Assembly (NCBI GenBank): GCA_003169845.1
Contig: PNAG01000010.1
Location: 52,326-116,325, forward strand
Length of the DNA stretch: 64,000 bases
Direction: 5' to 3'
Source of the DNA: Candidatus Dormiibacterota bacterium
Lineage (GTDB): Bacteria > Chloroflexota > Dormibacteria > Dormibacterales > Dormibacteraceae
Below are positions 1 to 6,826 of this stretch, in pieces (position 1 is the stretch's first letter; every line of letters starts with the position of its first letter). Under the pieces are notes generated by a model. The model saw only the letters and a list, made by a program, of their open reading frames with translations, was not told where the DNA came from and made no database searches. The position numbers were made by a program, and so were the translations under genes.

Positions 1-1337
1 TTGTACTTGTGCATGCCGTTGCGTCCCGCGACGTGAAGGTTGGGCAGCTTCGATTGCAGGTACTCACGGATGACGTCCACCTTCGACTGGTAAGCGTCGT
101 CGTAGACGGGGTACGCCTTCTGCTCCCGCACGACCACTCCGTCGAAGACGGCGTCCGGCGAGCAGATGCCGAGGTGCGCGAGCTCCTGGGTCGCCAGCTC
201 GATGAGTGCTGCGTCGTCAGAGGTCCACAGCCCGTCGCCCTCGAAACAGAAGTACTCGAGTCCGAGGCACGTCTTGCCCTGGTCCGGCACCATGTCAGGG
301 CTCCAGTTCTTAAAGTTCTGGATGCGGCCGACGCGGACGGTCGGGTCGTGGATGTAGATCCAGTTGTCGGGAAACACGTCGGCTCGATCGATCATCAGCG
401 CCACGCTGATGAAGTCGCGATAGGAGAGGTGCTCGGCCGCATGCCGCACATGCTCCGGCGCCGGCGGGTCCAGGCGGCCGATGAGCTCGCGGATCGGAAT
501 GCTGGAGACGAAATCGGTGCCGCCATGCTCCTCGAGCTTGCCCGCAACGGTGCGCGTCACCACCGAGCGGACGAGGCCATTTTCGTGCTTGATGGAATCG
601 ATCGAGCGTCCGAAAAGTACCGGCGAGCCCTTTTCCCGGCTGATGTCGGCCACGCGCTCCCACATCTGTCCAGGTCCAAATCGTGGATAGCGGAACTTGT
701 CGATCAGCGTCGTGACGATCTCGCCGCGGTTTCTGGCCACCCGGCCCGGGACGAGCGCGCTGCGCAGCACCAGCCAGAGGTCGAGGCTCTTGATTCGTTG
801 AGCCGCCCAGTCCGCGGACAGCTCCTTGGTGCTGATGCCCCATACCTTTTCGGTGTACGTCTTGAAGAAGATGCTGAAAAGACGCCACCCGAACTGGTTG
901 CGGACCCAGTCCTCGAGGCTCTTCGGATTCTTGACGGGCTGGAGCCGCGCCCTGGCATAGCTGGCCACGCAGCGGACCGCCTCCAGCGGTCCCAGGTTCC
1001 AGAGCGCGTTCGCGGCTTTGATCGGATAGGCGAAGAAGCGGCCGCGGTAATAGATGCGGGAGAGACGGCCCCGGGTGAGCATCTCTTCGCCCAGGATTTC
1101 GGTCCACAGGTCCTCGATCTCCTGGTTCTTGGAGAAGAACCGGTGGCCGCCGATGTCGAAGCGGTAACCCTTGTGCTCGACGGTGCGGGCCAGGCCGCCA
1201 ACCTGGTTGGGATCCTTTTCCAGGATGGTGACCGGGATGTCGTGCTTGAACAGCTCATAGGCGGCGGTCAGCCCGGCCGGACCCGCGCCCATGATCACGA
1301 CGTGCGGTCGACCGCCCTCGGCGATCAAAGTGCCCAC
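1..1337 (-). CDS. NAD(P)/FAD-dependent amine oxidase / UDP-galactopyranose mutase-like protein (3' end outside window)
   Basis: The visible 445 residues start at a GTG and open with a Rossmann FAD site, GAGPAG at residues 17-22, followed by the ribose-binding acid E40 at the end of the second strand. GGHRFF follows in the low 60s, as in protoporphyrinogen-oxidase / UDP-galactopyranose-mutase-like proteins (COG1232). Near the window edge the protein reads VAGRNGMHKY, matching the C-terminal FAD-binding GRxGxxxY segment, so probably only the last few dozen residues are missing. The family mostly acts on cell-envelope sugars, carotenoids or porphyrins; the substrate cannot be read here. An in-frame stop lies 27 bases upstream of the GTG. 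The gene runs leftwards out of the window, so an operon partner downstream cannot be judged. Confidence 0.85.
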   Translation of the reverse strand, partial: MGTLIAEGGRPHVVIMGAGPAGLTAAYELFKHDIPVTILEKDPNQVGGLARTVEHKGYRFDIGGHRFFSKNQEIEDLWTEILGEEMLTRGRLSRIYYRGRFFAYPIKAANALWNLGPLEAVRCVASYARARLQPVKNPKSLEDWVRNQFGWRLFSIFFKTYTEKVWGISTKELSADWAAQRIKSLDLWLVLRSALVPGRVARNRGEIVTTLIDKFRYPRFGPGQMWERVADISREKGSPVLFGRSIDSIKHENGLVRSVVTRTVAGKLEEHGGTDFVSSIPIRELIGRLDPPAPEHVRHAAEHLSYRDFISVALMIDRADVFPDNWIYIHDPTVRVGRIQNFKNWSPDMVPDQGKTCLGLEYFCFEGDGLWTSDDAALIELATQELAHLGICSPDAVFDGVVVREQKAYPVYDDAYQSKVDVIREYLQSKLPNLHVAGRNGMHKY

Positions 1338-1384
1338 AGCGTAGCAACGAGGCCCGAGGGTTCAGTCTTGCTAGTTTCGAAGCG

Positions 1385-1891
1385 CTAGTTCAGGGGTCCT
1401 TTGCCACGGGCTTCGTCCACCTTCACGATGGCGTCTCGGAGCCCCTTGATCCACTCCGCCTGGTGCATGCCGACGAGGCGGACGCACCAGGCCAGCGCGT
1501 CGCTCCTGCTCCTGGCCACGCCACCCGCGACCAGGGTGTCGAGGATGGCCCGCTCCGACATTCGCAGCCGCGTCATCACCGGCACGCTGAGGGCGGTGAA
1601 AACTTTGGTCTGGTCGCCGCACCTTGCGCCCCAGGCGACCTTGCGCCGGAACTGCCGCTCCGCCTCCCGGGCGATCCTTACCCGCTCGTCCCTGGTCTCC
1701 TCGCGGAACCGGTCGATGCGGGCTGAACGAGCCGCTGCACGCCCTTCCTCGGCGGTGCCGGCCGCAAGCTCGACGTCGGGCAGGGTGCCGAGCACCAGGA
1801 TCTCGTCGCCGTCGCTGCTGACCTCAGGCGGGCCGGCGAACCAGCCGGCGGGCACCTTGCCCGCAAACCATCCAGGAATGTCTTCGGCCAT
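1385..1891 (-). CDS. conserved hypothetical protein, possible DNA-binding C-terminal half
   Basis: A 168-residue soluble protein that I do not recognise. The N-terminal ~45 residues are acidic and include a WFAG repeat (residues 8-11 and 17-20). The middle, about residues 50-85, is a highly charged Arg/Glu-rich helix. The last 60 residues (SERAILDTLVAGGVARSRSD and onward) resemble a ribbon-helix-helix or short helical module followed by an amphipathic helix. No signal peptide or membrane segment is visible. Codon use matches the neighbours. The ATG sits 8 bases after a good -10 hexamer (TAATCT), so the transcript may have no leader. It could be a small regulator, but no function can be assigned. 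Confidence 0.7.
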   Translation of the reverse strand: MAEDIPGWFAGKVPAGWFAGPPEVSSDGDEILVLGTLPDVELAAGTAEEGRAAARSARIDRFREETRDERVRIAREAERQFRRKVAWGARCGDQTKVFTALSVPVMTRLRMSERAILDTLVAGGVARSRSDALAWCVRLVGMHQAEWIKGLRDAIVKVDEARGKGPLN

Positions 1892-1899
1892 CGATTACA

Positions 1900-1905
1900 A
1901 GATTA
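1900..1905 (-). promoter_or_regulatory. -10 hexamer (TAATCT) of a possibly leaderless promoter
   Basis: On the minus strand TAATCT lies 8 bases before the ATG at 1891, so transcription would begin at or next to the start codon. No Shine-Dalgarno sequence is visible. The same spacing recurs before several genes in this window. Confidence 0.4.
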
Positions 1906-2011
1906 CTTGGACGGCAAGGGGATGGGGCGACCGACGCCGTCCCACCCCGGTTCGGCCGCCCCTGGCTGCGCCTTTCGCGAAGCCCATCTAGGAGGACTAG
2001 GTGAAGTTCAA

Positions 2012-2359
2012 CTAGGCTGCCGACTCCTGCGGCCTTGCTCCCACGAACTTGAGGTCGTCGAGCAGAATCTCGGTGCGCTTGCGCTTCTGTCCCGCGGTGT
2101 CCTCCCACGAGCTCGTGTGCAGCCGGCCCTCCGCGTAGACCGCCCTGCCTTTGTGCAGGTACTGACCGGCAAACTCGGCCAGCTTTCCGAACGCGACCAG
2201 GCTGTGGAACTCCGTCTGCTCCTTGGCATTGCCGGCTTCGTCCTTCCCCGAGTACGTGTTGGTTGCGAGCCGAATGTTGGCGACGTACGTCCCCTTGGGC
2301 GTTGCCTTGACCTCCGGGTCCGCCGTGAGATTCCCGACCAGGATCACCTTGTTGACCAT
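2012..2359 (-). CDS. ssb: short single-stranded DNA-binding protein
   Basis: A 115-residue protein with the complete OB-fold opening of bacterial SSB: VNKVILVGNLTADPEV at the N-terminus, then the T-x-F-H-S-L-V-A-F-G-K segment and a YAEGRLHTSSWED strand. The ATG is fixed by GGAGG nine bases upstream; frame upstream of it is not SSB-like. It is short for the family and ends in VGARPQESAA. It therefore lacks both the Gly/Pro-rich linker and the acidic DDDIPF-like tail by which housekeeping SSBs recruit repair proteins. It follows the M23 peptidase gene by 64 bases on the same strand, so it may be transcribed with the pilin/VirB6-like genes and serve DNA transfer rather than replication. That role is inference. 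Confidence 0.9.
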   Translation of the reverse strand: MVNKVILVGNLTADPEVKATPKGTYVANIRLATNTYSGKDEAGNAKEQTEFHSLVAFGKLAEFAGQYLHKGRAVYAEGRLHTSSWEDTAGQKRKRTEILLDDLKFVGARPQESAA

Positions 2360-2423
2360 CGAACCACCTCCGTGAATTTGAACCCAGCGTAGTTTCAGAT
2401 CGCGGCCGCGCCTACCCAGCCTG

Positions 2424-2921
2424 TTAAGAGGCGAGCCATGCGACAGGGTCGACGGACGTCCCGTCGACCTGCACCTCGAAATGAACGTGTGGGCCGGTGG
2501 CGAGGCCGGTGGCCCCAACCAGGCCGATAACCTGGCCTGGGTTTACGGACTCTCCTGATCGCACCCGGAACTCGGAGAGATGACAGTAGAAGACGCGCGT
2601 GTGCGGGTCGACATTGACCACGACGTAATTGCCAGCCCCGTTTGGGTCCAGGCCGACATGGGCGACGCCCGCGGTCGCCGAGTAGACATCCCTTCCGCTC
2701 GGTGCCGCCAGGTCGATGCCCGTGTGGATGTGACGGCCGGGACAGAACGGATCGAACGGCTCCAGCGCCAGGGTCGTGCAACCGAAGGGCTGGCTCACCA
2801 CGGCTCCCACGACCACACCTCCGATCGGCAGCCGCTCGTGACCCGGAAGCTGTGAAGCGACGACGATCCAGACCACCGCGGCGCCCGCGACCATCGCGAG
2901 GATGCGAAGAAAGGCGATCAA
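2424..2921 (-). CDS. membrane-anchored M23 family peptidase (LytM-like)
   Basis: An N-terminal hydrophobic segment (about residues 2-25, LRILAMVAGAAVVWIVVAS) should anchor the protein or export it. An intact M23 metallopeptidase domain follows: HTGID supplies the first zinc ligands, and GPHVHFEV carries the His-x-His motif that completes the zinc site. Such enzymes cut peptidoglycan peptide cross-links. The TTG at 2921 overlaps the stop of the VirB6-like gene (TTGA); an ATG at 2894 is the alternative start and would shorten the hydrophobic segment. Placed in an operon with pilin-like and channel-like proteins, it probably opens the wall for an envelope-spanning machine, as lytic enzymes do in type IV secretion systems of Gram-positive bacteria. 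Confidence 0.85.
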   Translation of the reverse strand: MIAFLRILAMVAGAAVVWIVVASQLPGHERLPIGGVVVGAVVSQPFGCTTLALEPFDPFCPGRHIHTGIDLAAPSGRDVYSATAGVAHVGLDPNGAGNYVVVNVDPHTRVFYCHLSEFRVRSGESVNPGQVIGLVGATGLATGPHVHFEVQVDGTSVDPVAWLAS

Positions 2922-3799
2922 GCTTTGGCCAGCGCGTGCTCGATGTGGTGAAAAGCGCCTTCCACACTCGACTGCAGCTTGTGCGCCGCCTTCTCGGCAC
3001 CGCCGACAGCGCCCGGCACCTTGAACACGATCACCATCGAAGCCAGCGCGAAAAGGTGATGGACGGGACTGACGCCATCTCTTTCGAGCCCAAATCCGAT
3101 CGCAAGGACAAACAGCTGAAGGGGTTGCATCAGGAGGTTGGTCGAGAAGTGCGTCATCCACAACTTCGAGATGTGATGCGTCTCCGGCAGCATGAACAGC
3201 AAACCGGCAATTGGCGCGGTGATCGCCAGGACTACGAGAGCCGCGTAGCGGATGAGATAGGCGATCGCCAGGGCGTCGTACGCCACGGCCAGAGCTGCGG
3301 TTGTGATGATTTCCAGAGTGCCGGCATTCGGATCGTGGCGAAAGTTCGCTTCCCACGTCGAGAGGTCGTCGAGCCTGACAAACGTCTGGGCGGCGGCGCT
3401 CAACGTATTGCTCGCATCGACCGCCATCTGAAAAAGCGGCATGGCGAAGTTGATCAGGACCACGCCCATCATCAGCCGGGGCAGCAGGATGCGCGCGGTG
3501 TACTGGCTGCGCAAGCCGTGTCCCCACATGATCCGGTAGGCAGCCCACATGGTCACCAGCCCGAGTGCGACGTTGGCCACGATCTGGACTTTGGGTTCGA
3601 AACGCTGAATGGTGAGGTTCTTGACGAAATCGCCGCCGGTCTCGAAGTCGGTGGTGCTGAGGATGAAGCCGAACCACACCTTGAGCAGCAGGCCCGCGCT
3701 GTCGTTGAGGAGAGCGACGACGACATCTTTCGGATGCGCGAGAGGCCACAGCAGATCGATCAGCTGTGTGATTCGAACGATGAGAGTCTGAAGGTCCAC
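2918..3799 (-). CDS. VirB6/TrbL-like polytopic membrane protein
   Basis: A 293-residue protein with roughly five or six hydrophobic segments (near residues 35-50, 85-105, 115-135, 180-235 and 250-270), a hydrophilic loop at about 140-170 and an amphipathic C-terminal helix. This topology, and its place directly after a VirB2-like pilin gene, resembles VirB6/TrbL, the inner-membrane channel of type IV secretion and conjugation systems. Assignment rests on topology and context; no diagnostic motif is visible. It starts with GTG 7 bases after the pilin stop and its own stop overlaps the M23 start. No VirB4/VirB11/VirD4-type ATPase is present nearby, which is odd for a full secretion system. Confidence 0.65.
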   Translation of the reverse strand: MDLQTLIVRITQLIDLLWPLAHPKDVVVALLNDSAGLLLKVWFGFILSTTDFETGGDFVKNLTIQRFEPKVQIVANVALGLVTMWAAYRIMWGHGLRSQYTARILLPRLMMGVVLINFAMPLFQMAVDASNTLSAAAQTFVRLDDLSTWEANFRHDPNAGTLEIITTAALAVAYDALAIAYLIRYAALVVLAITAPIAGLLFMLPETHHISKLWMTHFSTNLLMQPLQLFVLAIGFGLERDGVSPVHHLFALASMVIVFKVPGAVGGAEKAAHKLQSSVEGAFHHIEHALAKA

Positions 3800-3806
3800 G
3801 CGACCC

Positions 3807-4076
3807 TCAGTGGCTGGTCGAGCTCGGCACCGAATTCGTCAGGATGGTGACCAGCGAGCTCGCGACCTCGACGCCGATGGTCCCCACGACGATACGCTGG
3901 ATCCACTGCTTGGCAGCAAGTGCCGACTTCGATTCAACCGCCGTGATCTTCCAGATGAACGCGAAGATGAACGCAAGCGCGCCGACCGACCCGACCAGCG
4001 CCTGGCCGATGTGGATCCAGGTCGTGATCAGGTTTGTGATCGGTGTGATGTCAGGTTCTCCGGTTAGAAACAACAT
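3807..4076 (-). CDS. VirB2/TrbC-like small pilin-type membrane protein
   Basis: An 89-residue protein with two hydrophobic helices (about residues 14-45 and 60-82) separated by a short positively charged loop containing SKSALAAKQW. This is the size and layout of VirB2/TrbC conjugative pilins and of small holin-like proteins. The ATG at 4076 has GGAGG just upstream. It is the first gene of a minus-strand operon running through the VirB6-like, M23 and SSB genes. A degraded copy of its first helix, including VGSVGALA, occurs about 850 bp away at 4776-4850. A 19 bp motif 53 bases upstream of the start is repeated before the gene at 14595. Pilin function is inferred from topology and neighbours. 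Confidence 0.65.
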   Translation of the reverse strand: MLFLTGEPDITPITNLITTWIHIGQALVGSVGALAFIFAFIWKITAVESKSALAAKQWIQRIVVGTIGVEVASSLVTILTNSVPSSTSH

Positions 4077-4128
4077 TTGCGCCTCCAGGTCTATTTTCGA
4101 AGCAGACTAGGAGGCTCCGGCGCGGCGG

Positions 4129-4147
4129 GGAACCCTGGCTGTTAAGG
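4129..4147 (-). promoter_or_regulatory. 19 bp shared upstream motif, copy 1
   Basis: The minus-strand sequence CCTTAACAGCCAGGGTTCC lies 53 bases before the start of the pilin-like gene. The identical 19 bases occur at 14627-14645, 32 bases before another small membrane protein gene. Flanking bases differ except for a preceding GG, so it is probably a shared regulatory or leader element and not a recent duplication. Confidence 0.5.
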
Positions 4148-4289
4148 CCGGCTCAACCCGTCCTACGCTCACCGCAAGTTGCCCGAGCCAAATCCACGCT
4201 CAGAAACAACGTGGTATCTCTGCGGTATGGACAAACGAACTCATCATGGCGAAACGTGACCTGGACCGCGATCGAAGCGTTCTAAGCAC

Positions 4290-4769
4290 ATGAGCAAGCG
4301 ATATCTGGCGCTCGGCGCGGGCACTGTCGGATGCCTGGCGATTTTCCTGTGGATCTACTACGCCGCATTCGCGCCCATTGACGACCCGAGCTACTTCTGC
4401 GGCGCACCTGATCCGAGTCCGGTGACGTCAATCGCCGCTTCTACCGTCCTGCAGGAGTGCGCAGCCGGTAAGACGTTCACACTCGCGAAGGGCCAAACCA
4501 TGGTCGTCGACCTGCAGAGTTACAACGGGGTCGACACCTGGACGCAATGGACTGATGTGACTGTCTCGGACGGACGGGTGCTTAGCACCGTCAGCGCGCC
4601 CGCTCGGGTTAGAGGCGTACCTCCACAGCGGTTGGATGAAGTTGCTACGTACCGAGCCACTCAGACCGGTCAGGCAACGCTCAGCGCGGTGGAACAGCAG
4701 TGCGGGGCAAACTTTGGAAGCCACTGCCAACGAGGACATCGTTGGGTTGTCACCGTCCGGGTCGGGTGA
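4290..4769 (+). CDS. exported hypothetical protein with a chagasin-like beta fold
   Basis: A 159-residue protein. Residues 7-27 form a hydrophobic segment after a Lys/Arg start, a signal anchor or signal peptide. The mature part contains four cysteines (Cys37, one near residue 57 and two near residues 139-145), suggesting disulfides outside the membrane. The segment FTLAKGQTMVVDLQS, then a Trp-rich turn, then TGQATLSAVEQQCG and RWVVTVRVG at the C-terminus recalls the strand order of I42 (chagasin-type) cysteine-peptidase inhibitors. The canonical NPTTG loop is absent, so this is only a fold-level suggestion. It is the lone plus-strand gene between two minus-strand units and converges on the TetR-type gene. 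Confidence 0.6.
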   Translation: MSKRYLALGAGTVGCLAIFLWIYYAAFAPIDDPSYFCGAPDPSPVTSIAASTVLQECAAGKTFTLAKGQTMVVDLQSYNGVDTWTQWTDVTVSDGRVLSTVSAPARVRGVPPQRLDEVATYRATQTGQATLSAVEQQCGANFGSHCQRGHRWVVTVRVG

Positions 4770-4775
4770 CCGCAC

Positions 4776-4850
4776 TGACAGCAGTGTTATCGATTTACGC
4801 AGCAACGCGAAGATGATTGCGAGCGCGCCGACCGATCCGACTAGGGGCGT
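4776..4850 (-). pseudogene. fragment of a second VirB2-like pilin gene
   Basis: The minus strand encodes LVGSVGALAIIFALLRKS, clearly related to LVGSVGALAFIFAFIWK of the pilin-like gene at 3807-4076. At DNA level 4804-4843 matches 3958-3997 at 35 of 40 positions. There is no start codon in context, no second helix and no room for one, since it is squeezed between the ends of two convergent genes and touches the stop of the TetR-type gene. It is read as the remnant of a duplicated or recombined pilin gene. Confidence 0.55.
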
Positions 4851-5998
4851 TAAGACCGCGAGCTGACGCGCTTCTCCACCCCGTCGAGCAGGACGTCCAG
4901 CGCCGAAGCCGCTTCCCCGGTGGGGGGGCGATGTGGTTCGACCTCCCGCGCCGGCAGCGCGGTAGCCACCTCGTCGAGACTCAGCTGCACCGCGCCGCCG
5001 CTGATGCGGAGCTCGTACCGGTTGGCAGACGCCGATGCCCCCGGACTCTCCCATTGAAGGTCGGAGGTGACTGCGCTTGAGAACGCGTCAAGCTTGATCC
5101 CGACCGCGCCGGCCCTGATGTCGGCCATGACCGCGACCCCCGGCGGCCGGTGCAGGGTCACTCCAACCACACCGCCGGACACGATGATCGGCACCACTCC
5201 ACGAGGCCTCGGCAGAAAGCACTCCACCTTTGCAGCACCGCTGTCGAGCTTGATCTCTCGCACATCCAGCCCGCCGGCATCGATCACTGTGTTCCAGGTC
5301 GGCCCCTGGATCTGAAATCGCCACGGATGGCGCGGGTTTAACTCGATCTCGCCGTGCCCGACGCCGCGGAGGCGCCGCACCTTCACCGTCTCGCCGCGGA
5401 CCACCGCCGGGGAGGCTGCAGCCGGATCGCGAGGCACCCTGATCAATGTCTCCATGTCCGATCCGTGTCGTAGGACGACGCCGCGCGAGCCGTAATCGAC
5501 CGCGATCGATGCCGTGGCCCCCAACTCCAGCTTCGCCGGCTCGTCATCGCCTTGCGGCCGGCTGATCACGTGCACCATGACCATAAGAGCAACATCTTCG
5601 GCCTCAACAGGTTGAAGGCCGGCGCTCCCCAGCTGGTTTTTCATTCGTCCGTAGGTGTCACTCTTGTTGATCGCTTCGGGGACCTCGAGGACTATCCGCC
5701 CAGCATCTCGCTGAGAGGCGATCGTGGTCTGCAGGGCCGCTGCAGTTGTCAGCACGGACGCTCTCCAGCCGTTTCCACGCGTGGCCGGGACGCCATTCAT
5801 GATCGACTCGGCCAGCAGCTCGAGCAGCTCCCGGCGATCACGAACGTGCCAATACAGGGATGCCGCCTTGACGTTCAGCCGGTCGGCGAGCCCGCGCATC
5901 GAAAGCGCCTCGACACCTTCTTCCTGAACGAGTCCCAGGGCTTCCGATACGAGTCTGGCCCTGCTCAGGCGGGTCGAGCCGACCTCTTTTTCGTTCAC
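4850..5998 (-). CDS. TetR-family regulator fused to a C-terminal beta-repeat domain
   Basis: Residues 10-62 form a TetR DNA-binding domain, with a helix-turn-helix around SMRGLADRLNVKAASLYWHV. A short helical section follows to about residue 160. The remaining ~220 residues are unlike TetR: short beta-strands rich in Val, Gly and Asp (ISGGVVGVTLHRPP, IRAGAVGIKLDAFSSAV, RISGGAVQLSLDEVA) that resemble the repeated strands of toastrack/DUF4097-type domains. At 382 residues it is nearly twice the normal TetR length. The GTG start at 5998 faces the methyltransferase gene across two inverted repeats, 6008-6022 and 6043-6059, its probable operators. It should repress itself and the methyltransferase; the inducer is unknown. 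Confidence 0.85.
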   Translation of the reverse strand: MNEKEVGSTRLSRARLVSEALGLVQEEGVEALSMRGLADRLNVKAASLYWHVRDRRELLELLAESIMNGVPATRGNGWRASVLTTAAALQTTIASQRDAGRIVLEVPEAINKSDTYGRMKNQLGSAGLQPVEAEDVALMVMVHVISRPQGDDEPAKLELGATASIAVDYGSRGVVLRHGSDMETLIRVPRDPAAASPAVVRGETVKVRRLRGVGHGEIELNPRHPWRFQIQGPTWNTVIDAGGLDVREIKLDSGAAKVECFLPRPRGVVPIIVSGGVVGVTLHRPPGVAVMADIRAGAVGIKLDAFSSAVTSDLQWESPGASASANRYELRISGGAVQLSLDEVATALPAREVEPHRPPTGEAASALDVLLDGVEKRVSSRS

Positions 5999-6000
5999 GC

Positions 6001-6030
6001 TTGCAATCCTAACATCGTTAGGGATACTAT
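6001..6030 (+). promoter_or_regulatory. probable promoter of the methyltransferase gene
   Basis: TTGCAA at 6001-6006 and TACTAT at 6025-6030, 18 bases apart, form a plausible -35/-10 pair on the plus strand. The first operator lies in the spacer and the second just after the expected start of transcription, an arrangement suited to repression. Confidence 0.45.
6008..6022. promoter_or_regulatory. TetR-type operator, site 1
   Basis: CCTAACATCGTTAGG is a near-perfect inverted repeat, with one mismatched central pair. It sits 10 bases upstream of the regulator's start codon. It shares the CCTAAC...GTTAGG half-sites with site 2. Confidence 0.7.
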
Positions 6031-6042
6031 GCGGCTCTCAGC

Positions 6043-6059
6043 CCCTAACGTCGTTAGGG
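6043..6059. promoter_or_regulatory. TetR-type operator, site 2
   Basis: CCCTAACGTCGTTAGGG is a perfect 17 bp inverted repeat around a central T. Its centre is 36 bp from that of site 1, about three and a half helical turns. It lies between the divergent regulator and methyltransferase genes. Confidence 0.75.
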
Positions 6060-6080
6060 TCATTCATAAAGGAGCGGGAA

Positions 6081-6761
6081 ATGCAAGCGACCGCAGTTTC
6101 GCGGTGGCGGTTCAAAGGTCCGGAGATGGAGGGCGTGGTGGCGCGCTGGTATGCCCGCATCCGCAACTCGGGCAGCCAGCTCGAGGCGTACCGGAAGCAG
6201 GCGCGGGACCTGACCGGAGGCCTCGGCCCGAAAGCCACCGTGCTCGAGGTGGCGTTCGGCCCTGGTTACCTGGCGGTCGAGATGGCGCGGCTCGGGTTTC
6301 GTGTCAGCGGGCTCGACATCAGCCGCTCGTTCGTCCAGATCGCGGGCGAGAACGCCCAGAAGGCGGGGATGAACATCGATTTCCACCAGGGCGACGCGGC
6401 GGTCATGCCGTTCGACGCGAACTCGTTCGACCTGGTCGTCTGCCAGGCGGCCTTCAAGAACTTCGCCTACCCGGGCAGCGCGCTGTCCGAGATCCATCGA
6501 GTCCTCAGGGCCGGCGGGACGGCCGTGATCCAGGACATGAGCAGCGACGCATCCCATTCCGACATCGAGCACGAGGTCAAGGGGATGGGGCTTGGCCCGG
6601 TGAGCTCATTCACCACGAAGGCGACGCTGGAGATGCTGAAGCGCCGCGCCTACTCACCGGCGCTGTTCGAGCGCCTCGCGTCTGAGAGCCCGTTCCAGAC
6701 ATGCGCAATCACCACGGAAGGCATCGGCCTGGAGGTTCGGCTCGAGAAGCCGGTGGCCTAA
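6081..6761 (+). CDS. class I SAM-dependent methyltransferase
   Basis: A 226-residue protein with the class I methyltransferase core. Motif I is VLEVAFGPGY (residues 54-63), the acidic end of strand 2 is GLDIS, motif II is GDAAVMPFDANSFDLVVC, and the post-core HRVLRAGGTAVIQD is typical of the UbiE/Methyltransf_11 group. The substrate is not recognisable. The ATG at 6081 is preceded by GGAG. It is divergent from the TetR-type gene across two operators, so it is probably induced when that regulator binds a ligand. Such pairs often modify or detoxify a small molecule, but this is inference. Confidence 0.88.
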   Translation: MQATAVSRWRFKGPEMEGVVARWYARIRNSGSQLEAYRKQARDLTGGLGPKATVLEVAFGPGYLAVEMARLGFRVSGLDISRSFVQIAGENAQKAGMNIDFHQGDAAVMPFDANSFDLVVCQAAFKNFAYPGSALSEIHRVLRAGGTAVIQDMSSDASHSDIEHEVKGMGLGPVSSFTTKATLEMLKRRAYSPALFERLASESPFQTCAITTEGIGLEVRLEKPVA

Positions 6762-6776
6762 CGTTGCAATTGACCG

Positions 6777-6800
6777 CCCTCCCCCCTAGCGGAGGGAGGG
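6777..6800. repeat. GC-rich hairpin repeat, copy 1
   Basis: CCCTCC and GGAGGG flank a short loop in the 65 bp gap between the methyltransferase and ligD. It resembles the other copies at 14151, 34363 and 37846 (CCCTC...GAGGG followed by a TAG/AGGG tail). It may also terminate the methyltransferase transcript. Confidence 0.45.
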
Positions 6801-6826
6801 AGATTAGGACTTAGTCTTTATTTGAT

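Noticed and set aside
9-1388. Long plus-strand open frame (459 codons) opposite the FAD oxidoreductase
   Set aside because: The minus strand encodes intact GAGPAG, GGHRFF and C-terminal FAD motifs; the plus-strand product has no recognisable domain and an antisense-like composition (Asp/Val/Arg/His rich).
2922-3749. Long N-terminal extension of the M23 peptidase frame
   Set aside because: It overlaps the VirB6-like gene out of frame and is Arg-rich with no membrane pattern; the TTG/ATG at 2921/2894 gives a normal signal anchor.
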